Part shown: positions 7,789 through 16,194 of the stretch, one piece after another
How positions within the stretch are numbered: the stretch's first letter is position 1
Layout of the letters: each line of letters starts with the position of its first letter
Source of the DNA: an uncultured bacterium
GTDB taxonomy: Bacteria > Armatimonadota > Hebobacteria > CAIYQO01
Direction: 5' to 3'
Assembly (NCBI GenBank): GCA_903928345.1
Contig: CAIYQO010000273.1
Span: 1-64,000 of the forward strand
DNA: 64,000 nt
Notes under the pieces: generated by a model
The model's database searches: none
Told to the model about the DNA's origin: nothing
Seen by the model: only the letters and a program-made list of their open reading frames with translations
Position numbers and translations under genes: made by a program

Positions 7789-9015
7789 TTACTCCGTAAT
7801 CAACGTCTCCGCCACCGGCAGACGGTAAGCCATCACGGCGGGCAAGATGCCCGCGAGGATGCCCAGCACCCAGACGCTGACGGCAATCACGACCTCGCTG
7901 CCGTCGGTGCGCCAGGCATGTGGCGCCACGCCGTAATGCAGCAGCGTCCACGCGCTGCTCGCGGCCACCGCGCCGTGCCCGAGCAGCCACCCGCCCACCA
8001 CGCCGATGCCGGCGAGGAGCGCGGCTTCCAGCGTGATGAGCCGGAAGACGTCTCCCTGGGTAGCGCCCAGCGCGCGCAGCACGGCGATGTCGCGCCGGCG
8101 CTGGTAGATGGTGAGGTAGAGGCTGATCAAAATCGAGAGCCCGGCGACAAGGACGACGAGATAAGCCACGCCGAGGAGTAACTTCTGCAGCGGCGCGATG
8201 AAGTTCATGCCCAGCGCGGAGATCTGGTCTACCGGGATCGCCGCCATGGCGGACTGGCTGCGGTTCACCTCGTCCACGAAGCGGTAGGCGCGCCCGGCCT
8301 GATGGAGTTGGATGAGCAGCGCGGTGACCATCCCCTCGGCGCGGTGGCGGGCTTCCGGCGCTTTGGCGCCTTCTTCCTCCACCGCCTCGTGCTCATGCAG
8401 CTTCCACACGCTGTGATAGTCGGTGTAGATGGCGCGGTCCTGACTGGTGCCGGTGGGGGCCAGGATGCCGACCACGGTGTAGGGGAAGGCGGTGTGCGCT
8501 TCGCCGCCGACAGACCAGCCGTGGCTGCCCACGATCTGCTTCCCGAGCGGGATATCGAAGCGCCGCGCGATCTCCGCGCCGATCACAGCTTGAAACGGTT
8601 TGTCGAACATCACCCCGCGGTCGAGCAGACGCTCCCCTGCCTCGGCGCGCGGCGCGAAGTACTCCGTGGTGGTGCCCACGATGGGCGTGCCGAAGTAGTT
8701 GTCGCCCATGTTCACCGGCACGATGCGCTGCACTGCCTTATCCGCCGCCAGCGTCTTCCACACGCCCACGTCGATGTTGCCGGTGGGCTGGTCGAGGTAG
8801 TAGAGCACGTTGAGGGTGAGCTGCAGCGGGCTGCCTTTGGCGCCGACGAGCACGTTCCAGTTGCCGGACTCCGCCATCAGCGTCTGCTGCGTCTCACGCG
8901 CGAGGAGGAGCACGCTGGTGGCGAGCGCGAGGCCCAAGGCTACCGAAACGACGGTGAGCACGGTGATGAGCAGGCGCGCGCGCAGGTAGATGAGGGCGAG
9001 TTTGAGGTCAGACAT
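7789..9015 (-). CDS. ABC transporter permease, FtsX/MacB-like
   Basis: 408 residues. Membrane helix at about 15-38, a large extracytoplasmic MacB-type periplasmic core domain (about 45-260), then three C-terminal membrane helices within the FtsX-like domain. The coupling region reads RRRDIAVLRALGATQGDVF, typical of FtsX-superfamily permeases. It probably works with the ATPase encoded just upstream as a mechanotransmission or lipoprotein/metal-complex exporter. Start overlaps the ATPase end by 8 bp, and only six bases separate it from the DUF3299-like gene. Confidence 0.85.
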   Translation of the reverse strand: MSDLKLALIYLRARLLITVLTVVSVALGLALATSVLLLARETQQTLMAESGNWNVLVGAKGSPLQLTLNVLYYLDQPTGNIDVGVWKTLAADKAVQRIVPVNMGDNYFGTPIVGTTTEYFAPRAEAGERLLDRGVMFDKPFQAVIGAEIARRFDIPLGKQIVGSHGWSVGGEAHTAFPYTVVGILAPTGTSQDRAIYTDYHSVWKLHEHEAVEEEGAKAPEARHRAEGMVTALLIQLHQAGRAYRFVDEVNRSQSAMAAIPVDQISALGMNFIAPLQKLLLGVAYLVVLVAGLSILISLYLTIYQRRRDIAVLRALGATQGDVFRLITLEAALLAGIGVVGGWLLGHGAVAASSAWTLLHYGVAPHAWRTDGSEVVIAVSVWVLGILAGILPAVMAYRLPVAETLITE

Positions 9016-9697
9016 GGGCCACCTCCGCCGGGTTGCGCATCCAGCCGGCCGCGTCGAGCACGCGGTCGAAACGATCGCGAATGGTGGGGTCGTGGCTCAC
9101 GGCGAGCATCGTGGTGCCGTGCTCCGCGCACAGGTCGAAGAGCAAATCGAGCACGTTGGCGGCGTTGGCGGTGTCCAGGCTGGCGGTGGGCTCGTCGGCG
9201 AGGAGCAACGGCGGCTCGTTGATGAGCGCGCGGGCGATGGCCACGCGCTGCTGCTCGCCGAGGGAGAGTTCTCCGGGCCGGTGCAGCGTGCGCGTGCCCA
9301 GCCCCACGCGGTCGAGCAGCGCGTGCGCCTTGGCGTGGGCCTCCGCCGTCGTCCACTTGCGCCCATAGCGCGCCCCGAGCAGCAGGTTGTCGAGCACGGT
9401 GAGCGGCGCGAGGAGCTGGAACGACTGGAAGATGAGCCCGATGTGGTAGCCGCGGAAAAGATCGGCCTCCGCGGTGTCCATCTCGTCCACCCGCTCGCCG
9501 TCTACCACGATCTGTCCGCGGTCGGGGTGCAGCAGCCCGGCAAGCAGGTTGAGCAGCGTCGTTTTGCCGCACCCGCTGGGCCCGGCCACCAGCACGCGCT
9601 CCCCGCGCGCCACTGTGAGCGACTGTACTGTCCAGCGTAACGGCGTCCGTGTGTTGCGCGTGATGAAGACCTTGTCCACGTCCTGGCAGAGAATCAT
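9008..9697 (-). CDS. ABC transporter ATP-binding protein, LolD/MacB class
   Basis: 229-residue nucleotide-binding domain. Walker A is GPSGCGKTT at 39-47, Q-loop FQSFQLL, signature LSLGEQQRVAIARAL, Walker B LLLADEPT and switch His in AVSHD. The LSxGxQQR form is the one found in LolD/MacB/FtsE type ATPases, matching the neighbouring FtsX-like permease. First gene of the operon; no clear Shine-Dalgarno is seen before the ATG. I looked for a Zur-like palindrome in the 90 bp upstream and saw none convincing. Confidence 0.9.
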   Translation of the reverse strand: MILCQDVDKVFITRNTRTPLRWTVQSLTVARGERVLVAGPSGCGKTTLLNLLAGLLHPDRGQIVVDGERVDEMDTAEADLFRGYHIGLIFQSFQLLAPLTVLDNLLLGARYGRKWTTAEAHAKAHALLDRVGLGTRTLHRPGELSLGEQQRVAIARALINEPPLLLADEPTASLDTANAANVLDLLFDLCAEHGTTMLAVSHDPTIRDRFDRVLDAAGWMRNPAEVAHV

Positions 9698-9793
9698 AAG
9701 TGCATACCTGATAATGTGGGCGATAACCGCCGGATTCGTTTATGGATATACCCGCACGCGCGTGCCGGTAATCGACAGGCGGGCCGAAAACGG

Positions 9794-10972
9794 CTATTTT
9801 GCCCAGGAAGCGGTGAAATCGACCACCTCACCCGGCGCCGCCTGCTTGCGGAAGGTCGACGTGGCGACCAGCTCGCGCAGTTGGGCCTCGAAGGCGTCGG
9901 CGTCGATGGGCACGGGCACCGGGCGCTGCTGGAAGCTGGAGAGCATGATGCCGTTAGCCAGCGTGACGCCGCGCAGCCCTTCGGGGCCGTGGGCGATGAG
10001 GTCGAGGGGTTGCGCGCGGCGGATGGCGTCGAGAAACTTGCCGGTGACGAGGTGGTGCCCGGATTCCGTGTGCGGATAGGGGATCTCCGTCGGCCACGTC
10101 TCCACGTGGTCGAAGAGGGTCTTCGTCTCGCGGCAGAAGGTGAGCATCGACTGCCGGCAACGGTGGAAGGTAATTTTGCCGTCCTCCAGTACCACGCGGC
10201 CGTATTCGCCGACGATCTCCAGCCGGTTGACGCCGGGGGACTCTGCCGTCGACACGATGAAGTGGCCGATCATGCCGTCTTCATGCTCGAAGTACGCGGT
10301 CACCTCGTCCTCCACCTCGATATGGTGGTACTTGCCGATGCTCGCGTGGCCGGTGATGCGCGTGGGCAGGCCGAAGAGCCACTGGTACATGTCCAGATTG
10401 TGCGGGCACTGGTTGGTGAGGATGCCACCGCCTTCGCCGCCCCAGGTGGCGCGCCAGCCACCGCTGTCGTAGTAGGCCTGCGAGCGGAACCAGGCGGTGT
10501 TGATCCAGGTGACGCGCGTCAGCCGTCCCAGCTCGCCGCCCTGCAGCAGGTCTTTCAGCTTGCGGTAGGCGGGTGCGGTACGCTCCTGGAACATGATGCC
10601 GAAGACGAGGTTGGGGTTGGCGGCACGCGCGTGCTCGTAGGCGTCGATCATCTTTTGCGCGTCATTCACGTGCACGGCGAGGGGTTTCTCGCACAGCACG
10701 TGCTTGCCGGCCTGGAAGGCGTGGATGGCGACGGGCGTGTGTGCATAGTGCGGCGTGGCGATGAGCACCGCGTCGACGACGCCGTGCGCGAGCAGCGCCT
10801 CATGATCGGTGAAGGGTTGCGCGCCGCATTTCGCCGCCGCGGCGTCCGCGCGTTCGGGCACGATGTCGCACACCGCCGTCACCGTCACCCCCGGCAGCGA
10901 CGTCAGGTACCCCAGGTGCCCCGACCCCATGCCGCCCAGCCCCACTACGCCCAGCCGAACCGTCTCTTGCAT
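9794..10972 (-). CDS. Gfo/Idh/MocA family oxidoreductase
   Basis: 392 residues. N-terminal Rossmann fold (GVVGLGGMGSGHL) binds NAD(P); CEKPLAV is the hallmark Glu-Lys-Pro catalytic region, and the C-terminal alpha/beta domain includes the ILTNQCPHNLDMYQWLFG segment with the conserved His. Such enzymes oxidise or reduce sugars, inositols or their derivatives in the cytoplasm; the substrate is unknown. The start at 10972 has AAGGGGAA upstream; the longer frame gives unlike sequence. It fits the glycan-catabolism theme of the region. Confidence 0.85.
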   Translation of the reverse strand: MQETVRLGVVGLGGMGSGHLGYLTSLPGVTVTAVCDIVPERADAAAAKCGAQPFTDHEALLAHGVVDAVLIATPHYAHTPVAIHAFQAGKHVLCEKPLAVHVNDAQKMIDAYEHARAANPNLVFGIMFQERTAPAYRKLKDLLQGGELGRLTRVTWINTAWFRSQAYYDSGGWRATWGGEGGGILTNQCPHNLDMYQWLFGLPTRITGHASIGKYHHIEVEDEVTAYFEHEDGMIGHFIVSTAESPGVNRLEIVGEYGRVVLEDGKITFHRCRQSMLTFCRETKTLFDHVETWPTEIPYPHTESGHHLVTGKFLDAIRRAQPLDLIAHGPEGLRGVTLANGIMLSSFQQRPVPVPIDADAFEAQLRELVATSTFRKQAAPGEVVDFTASWAK

Positions 10973-10994
10973 CGCCGTTCCCCTTTCACCGCTT

Positions 10995-13553
10995 CTATTC
11001 CGCGACGACGACGCATTTCCCTGCGTCGGGGGCGTTTTCCGTGGTGGCAAGGGGCAGCATGATGCTGAATGTGCTGCCTTTGTTGCGCCCGGGGCTGTCA
11101 GCGGTGACATCGCCGCCGTGCAGCGCGATGATGCCGCGGACGATGGCCAACCCCAGGCCCAGCCCACCGGCGCGCTCGTCGCGCTCAATCTGTTTGAAAG
11201 ACGAGAAGACGGCGGGCAGGTCGCGCGCGGAGATGCCGCGCCCGGTGTCCGTCACGGTGAGGACCGCCGACGTCTCCTCGCGCGTACAGCGCACGGTAAT
11301 GCTGCCCTCCGACGGGGTGAACTTCATGGCGTTCTGCAGCAGATTCGAGATGCACTGCTGCACGCGCACCGCGTCGGCGAGGATGGGGAGCGGGTTGCCG
11401 CAGCCTTCCACCCGCAGCGTACCGCCCCACGCCTCGGCCGACTGTGCCAGATTCTCCAGCACTTGACGGGCTTCCAACGCCAGGTCGGTGGGGGCCAGGC
11501 AGATGAAGAGTTTGCGATGGAGCAGGCGCGACATGTCCAGCATATCCTTCACCAGGCGTTCCTGGCGGCGGGCGTTGCGCATCACCACCTCCAGCGCCTG
11601 CGCGTGCAGCGTGGGGTCGTCGCTCGCCAGCGCCAATTCCGTCCACCCGAGGATACTGGTCAGCGGCGTCTGCAGCTCATGGGAGAGGACGGCGAGGAAT
11701 TCATCCTTCGCGCGGTCCGCCTCTTTCAACAGCGTCACGTCTTCGATGGCGCGCACGGCGGCCACGATCTCGCCGTCCAGGAAGATCGGCGCGGCGTGTA
11801 CCAGCACATCGCGCTGCAACCCACTCGGCGCGAGCAAAATATACGGCGTGGCGGGGATCGTTTCCCCGCGCAACGCACGCGCCAGCGGCCAGGCGCTCAT
11901 CGGCAACGGTGTGCGTGTCTCCGGGTCGAGGAACGCCAACTCGGTGATGCCTGCCACCCCCAACTCCGCCAGGAAAGTCACTTCCGCCTGGTTCACTCGG
12001 CGCGGTGCGCCGCCGTTGTCCAGCAGCGTCATCGGCATGGTCAGGGTTTCGATAGCCGCTGCCAGGTAGGCGCGCTCCATCTCCAGCGCGCAGGCGATCT
12101 GCTCACGCTGCGTGACATCCTGCACAATGGAGCAGAGCAGTTGCCGCCCGCCAAATCGGAAGGGACTACAATCGACCGTCACCTCACGCAAACTGCCGTC
12201 GGCCAGACGATGCCGGAGATGGAAATGGCGCAGTTCGTTTTCGCGCACCTTGCGTATATTCTGGAGCACTTCATCCGGGGTGATGACATTGAGGTTGTGC
12301 GTCGGCATACCCTGCATCGTCGCACGCGGGTAGCCGTAGAAGGTGCACGCGGCAGGGTTGGCGTCTACAATCAGCCCGTCCTCAGTGTCGATGAGCAGCA
12401 TCATCGCGGCCACTTCTTCGAAGAGGTTGTGGAAGCGCTCTTCGCTCTCGCGCAGCGCGGTGGTCCGCTCGGCCACCTGCACCTCCAGCGACTCGTTTAC
12501 CGTGCGCAGCATGGCGGCGACGGCGTCCTGGGCGGCGTGCTGGGCGTCCAGCGTGGCGTTGATGCTTACCGCCAGCCGGTGCAACTCGTCATGCGGGCCG
12601 GCGAGGGGCAGCCGGGTCTGGGAATCCGTCTCAGCGCCGATCGCGGTGACGCCCCGCTCCAGCGTGAGCAGGCGGCGCAGCACCAGCCGCTCCAGCAACC
12701 AGAGCAACAGCAACCCGGTGAGGCAGCCGATGAGGCAGAGCAGCGCGATGGAGAGCTTCACGCTGCGCCGCCCCTCCTGATAGACAGTGCGCGGCAAAGA
12801 GACGTTCAGCACCAAGCACGGCACACCGGCCATGTCGTCGAGCAACGTGTGGTAGATGAGCGCAGTGGGCGAAACGCGTTCCAGTGTCGACCGGTGTCCC
12901 GCCGTCAACCCCGCGGCGGCCCGGTCGTGCAGGTCGCGCGTGAGGGTAAAGGCCATTGCGGAGGTGTCCGTAAGATGGGCGATTTCGGACGCGTCCAGGT
13001 AGCGCCCCATCACCAGGGTGCCGCGTGCAGGTCCACGGCGATCGCTGCGCAAAATGGGGGCGGCACAGCACAGAGCAGGCGCGTCGGGTAGATCGAGCAC
13101 TCCCTGGCTGGCCGATGTCGTACGCATCTTCAACCGCGACAGGTAGGCCAGTATGCGTGCCTGAATGGCGGGCGACAGTGGTTGCGAGGTTACCCGCAGG
13201 GAATCGACGCGGCGCCCGAGCACGGGGTGCCCCGCGGCATCGACGAGTAGCACCACGTCCACATCGAGGTTGGCCAGGGAGGCGTCGTTCGCTTCTTTCC
13301 ACGACGCGTGCGCGGGATCTGCCATATAGGCATACACTGCATCCCAGGCGGCCCAGTCGACGGTGGTGCGGGTGATGCGGTCGATCTCGTCACGCATATC
13401 CCCGCGCAATTGGCCGTAGCTGCGCACCGCCAGCTTGGCTTCCTGGTCTGCCAGATTGACCGTCAACACCAGATAACTGGAGACGGACAGCAACAGCAGC
13501 AGGAGCAGCAGCGTTCCACCGATGCTTAGCAGTGTGCGGGTGCGGATAGACAT
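10995..13553 (-). CDS. CHASE4-HAMP-PAS-PAS hybrid-less sensor histidine kinase
   Basis: 852 residues. Membrane helix 7-31; extracytoplasmic CHASE4-like domain about 40-260 (with the WAAWDAVYAYM motif); second helix 266-288; HAMP about 290-340; PAS about 370-485 (DANPAACTFYGYPR); second PAS about 490-610; HisKA with phospho-acceptor His625 in AVLSHELQTPL; HATPase with the N box NLLQNAMKF and G box DTGRGIS. It senses an unknown extracellular cue. No response regulator lies beside it. The neighbouring hemerythrin is on the same strand but separated by 131 bp. No Shine-Dalgarno is seen. Confidence 0.88.
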   Translation of the reverse strand: MSIRTRTLLSIGGTLLLLLLLLSVSSYLVLTVNLADQEAKLAVRSYGQLRGDMRDEIDRITRTTVDWAAWDAVYAYMADPAHASWKEANDASLANLDVDVVLLVDAAGHPVLGRRVDSLRVTSQPLSPAIQARILAYLSRLKMRTTSASQGVLDLPDAPALCCAAPILRSDRRGPARGTLVMGRYLDASEIAHLTDTSAMAFTLTRDLHDRAAAGLTAGHRSTLERVSPTALIYHTLLDDMAGVPCLVLNVSLPRTVYQEGRRSVKLSIALLCLIGCLTGLLLLWLLERLVLRRLLTLERGVTAIGAETDSQTRLPLAGPHDELHRLAVSINATLDAQHAAQDAVAAMLRTVNESLEVQVAERTTALRESEERFHNLFEEVAAMMLLIDTEDGLIVDANPAACTFYGYPRATMQGMPTHNLNVITPDEVLQNIRKVRENELRHFHLRHRLADGSLREVTVDCSPFRFGGRQLLCSIVQDVTQREQIACALEMERAYLAAAIETLTMPMTLLDNGGAPRRVNQAEVTFLAELGVAGITELAFLDPETRTPLPMSAWPLARALRGETIPATPYILLAPSGLQRDVLVHAAPIFLDGEIVAAVRAIEDVTLLKEADRAKDEFLAVLSHELQTPLTSILGWTELALASDDPTLHAQALEVVMRNARRQERLVKDMLDMSRLLHRKLFICLAPTDLALEARQVLENLAQSAEAWGGTLRVEGCGNPLPILADAVRVQQCISNLLQNAMKFTPSEGSITVRCTREETSAVLTVTDTGRGISARDLPAVFSSFKQIERDERAGGLGLGLAIVRGIIALHGGDVTADSPGRNKGSTFSIMLPLATTENAPDAGKCVVVAE

Positions 13554-13684
13554 AGCGTCGATGTGTTCCGTAGTCGCGGCTCGGTTAAGGCGTAAAGAGA
13601 TGCAATCAATGTATCATACGCGTTACCCGTGCAGGCGCTTGTATGATTTATCTGACAAAAACCCCTGGTATTCGATACCGATTG

Positions 13685-14098
13685 TTAACGTCCTGACGCA
13701 TGTCGCGCGGCGATGTGCGCCACGTACTCCTGATCGGTGATGCGGATGTGGCGCAGGAACCAGTCGTGCAGAAAGACCAGCAGCTCCTGCCCCTGCCGAT
13801 GTTCACCCTGGCGCAAGGCGATATCCAGCGCGTTGACCTTCTCAATGAAGACGGCGTGGATCGCCCGGTGTCGGGGGAGCTCCGGGAAGGCGACGCGCTC
13901 CATCAGCGCCTCTTCGAAGCGCAGATGGCGGTGCGCATACCCGACGAGTTCGATGAGCACGTCGTGCAATCCCGCCACGTCATGGCCCGCGGTCACCAGA
14001 GCGTCGAGTGCGTTGATGACGGCGACCAGTTCGCGGTGCTGCTCATCGATCTCCTCGATGTGCGTGTTATAGAGTGCGTTCCAGGCGGTGATGGGCAT
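13685..14098 (-). CDS. Bacteriohemerythrin
   Basis: 137-residue four-helix di-iron oxygen-binding protein. The full ligand set is visible: His21 (in IDEQH), His58 and Glu62 (HLRFEE), His77, His81, His117 and Asp122 (HIRITD). Length and the N-terminal W...IEEIDEQHREL pattern are typical. It probably senses, stores or carries oxygen in the cytoplasm. The start lies 32 bp inside the 3' end of the GH42 gene, with GGAGAAG upstream, so the two are probably co-transcribed. Confidence 0.9.
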   Translation of the reverse strand: MPITAWNALYNTHIEEIDEQHRELVAVINALDALVTAGHDVAGLHDVLIELVGYAHRHLRFEEALMERVAFPELPRHRAIHAVFIEKVNALDIALRQGEHRQGQELLVFLHDWFLRHIRITDQEYVAHIAARHASGR

Positions 14099-16073
14099 CG
14101 GGGGTCTTCTCCAGGGCGTAGACCGCGACGCCGAAGCGTTCCAGCGTGACGGAAGCGCCCGCGTCGGCCTCGGCCAGCAAGTCGCGCAGCCCGGCGGGCA
14201 AGGCCACCGTCTTCGGCTCCTGCGTCTGGTTGAGCAGGAAGAGGAGCGTGGTGTCATCCCCCGCGCGCACGCTCACCTCCACCCCGGGGGGCGGCGTGAG
14301 AAGGGGCGTCACCCCGGCCGTCGCGAACAGGTCAGCGATAAGCGCGTCGTAGAACGCGGGCTCCTGCACCACCGTCCCCACGTAATACCCGGCGCCCGCG
14401 CCATAGCGGTTACGGGTGACGGCGGCGAACTCCGCCAGTTGCCAGGCGTCGGGGTAGCGTGCCAGCACCGCGGCCCCGTCGGGGGTGATCCAGTCGACGT
14501 ATTGGTGCGCGTTGCACGCGCCCAACGTGCCGTCGATGGCGTACGTCAGCTCCGTGGGCACCACGTCGTACTCCTCGATGGTGATGCCGAGGGGCGCGGC
14601 GAGCAGGCCGGGCAGCGTGCGGTCGTGGCAGAGGTTCGTTTCCGTCTTCACCCCGGTGCGGCAGTCCGCCAGCAACACGCCGCCGCCGTGCACGTAGGCG
14701 GCCAGCCGCTCCGCCAGCGCGTCGGGCAGCACGTGCAGGTCGGCGGCGACGACGATCCGGTAGGCGGACAGGTCGGCATCCGGCGGCACCATATCCACGT
14801 TCACCCCGGCGCGCAGGAAGGCGTCGTAGTAGCGCTGCAGGGCAGCATGGTAGGTGTTACCTTCGAAGCCGGGCTGAATCTGCAGCGCCCAGATGCTCGC
14901 GTAATCGTTGATGAAGGCCACGTCGGCGTGCACTGTGGTACCGGCGAGGTGGGGGGCCAGCCGGTGATACTCGGCGGCGGTCTGTGCGGCTTCCCGATAC
15001 CGGCGCAGCGGGCGGCCGTCATGCCCGAGCAAGCCGTGCCAGTACTGTTCGCGCCCGGCGGTGCAGGTGCGCCAGCGGAACCAGATCTGCCCGTCGGCGC
15101 CGTGGGCCAATTGCTGATACGCCACCAGCCGCAACTCGCCCGGCCACGGGTTGCGCCCGAAGCTCCCCCACCCGCCCGGCCCGGCGCTCTGCTCCATAAT
15201 CCAGAAGTTCTTCCGCTTCAGCCCACGCATCACGTCGGCGGCGGCGGCGGCCTCGCCCATCACGCGCGGTACGCCCCACACCGGGTAGTTGTCCCAGCTC
15301 ACGTGGTCCAACTCCGCCGCCAGGTCGTAGTAGTTCAGGTCGCTGAACAGGCCCATGCAATTGTGCGTAATGAAGTGGTCGGGAGCGGCGGCGCGCAGAA
15401 TTTGCACCTGGTCGTGCTGGAAGCGCACGTTGAGCCAGGAGTAGAAGCGCTGCCAGTCGAGTAGCGCGCTCGGGTTGGATCCGCCGGGCTCGACCGGCAG
15501 TTGCACCTCGCCCCAGGTGCCGACGAGGTGGCCCCAGAAGTGCAGACCCCAGGCGGCGTTGAGCGCGTCGAGGGTACCGTACTTGGCGCGCAGCCAATCC
15601 TGAAATTCCGCCCGGCAGGTGGCGCAGTAGCACTTCGGGTGGCCGAATTCGTTGTCCGTCTGCCAGCCAATCACGTTGGGCGTCGCGGCGAAATGCGTCG
15701 CCATGGCGCGGGTGATGCGCTCGGAGAGCAGCCGATATGTGCCGCTGGTGAAGCAGTTGTTCTTGCGCACGCCCCACGTGATGCGCGCCCCCGTGTCGCG
15801 CGTGGCCAGCGTCTCGGGGTACTTGCGCGCCACCCAGGCGGGCATCACGGCGGTGGGGGTGCCGAGGATGGCGGCGATGCCGTGATCGGCGAGCACCGCC
15901 AGCGCGTCATCGAGCCAATCGAAGGTGAAGCGTCCCTCATCGGGTTCGAGCATCACCCAGGCGAACTCCGCCAAGCGCACCACGTTGAAGCCGGCCTCCT
16001 GCATCAGGCGCGCATCCGTCTCCCAACGTGCGCGGGGCCAGTGTTCGGGATAATAATCGACGCCGACGTACAT
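14067..16073 (-). CDS. Beta-galactosidase, GH42 (zinc-site type)
   Basis: 668 residues with no signal peptide, so cytoplasmic. The TIM barrel starts YYPEHW; acid/base Glu142 is in TDNEFG and the nucleophile Glu294 in IMEQSAGPGG. Cys107, Cys148, Cys150 and Cys153 match the structural zinc site known from the Thermus A4 enzyme. A trimerisation-type domain and C-terminal beta domain follow. It hydrolyses beta-galactosides, likely oligosaccharides brought in from outside. The end overlaps the hemerythrin gene. Confidence 0.92.
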   Translation of the reverse strand: MYVGVDYYPEHWPRARWETDARLMQEAGFNVVRLAEFAWVMLEPDEGRFTFDWLDDALAVLADHGIAAILGTPTAVMPAWVARKYPETLATRDTGARITWGVRKNNCFTSGTYRLLSERITRAMATHFAATPNVIGWQTDNEFGHPKCYCATCRAEFQDWLRAKYGTLDALNAAWGLHFWGHLVGTWGEVQLPVEPGGSNPSALLDWQRFYSWLNVRFQHDQVQILRAAAPDHFITHNCMGLFSDLNYYDLAAELDHVSWDNYPVWGVPRVMGEAAAAADVMRGLKRKNFWIMEQSAGPGGWGSFGRNPWPGELRLVAYQQLAHGADGQIWFRWRTCTAGREQYWHGLLGHDGRPLRRYREAAQTAAEYHRLAPHLAGTTVHADVAFINDYASIWALQIQPGFEGNTYHAALQRYYDAFLRAGVNVDMVPPDADLSAYRIVVAADLHVLPDALAERLAAYVHGGGVLLADCRTGVKTETNLCHDRTLPGLLAAPLGITIEEYDVVPTELTYAIDGTLGACNAHQYVDWITPDGAAVLARYPDAWQLAEFAAVTRNRYGAGAGYYVGTVVQEPAFYDALIADLFATAGVTPLLTPPPGVEVSVRAGDDTTLLFLLNQTQEPKTVALPAGLRDLLAEADAGASVTLERFGVAVYALEKTPDAHHRLERTL

Positions 16074-16142
16074 GCTCGCTCCTTCGAGGACGGAATAGCC
16101 TCTATTACCGCGCTGACACGACGCGCTCCTGCCGGGCGGCGC

Positions 16143-16176
16143 AAAAAAACGCCGGGCGGCAAGGCCGCCCGGCGTG
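16143..16176 (-). terminator. Intrinsic terminator downstream of the secretin gene
   Basis: A 12-bp GC stem (about 16149-16160 with 16164-16175) and 3-base loop. Read on the minus strand it is followed by seven T. It sits just past the stop of the secretin gene. Confidence 0.8.
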
Positions 16177-16194
16177 GAGACATGCGAACCGCGG

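Noticed and set aside
9698-9793. Possible Zur box before the ABC operon
   Set aside because: No clear AT-rich dyad of the expected kind was found in this 96-bp space.
10809-13091. 760-codon plus-strand open frame
   Set aside because: It lies antisense to the histidine kinase and Gfo/Idh genes. Its product is His/Gln/Arg-rich with no recognisable domain, as expected in GC-rich antisense DNA.
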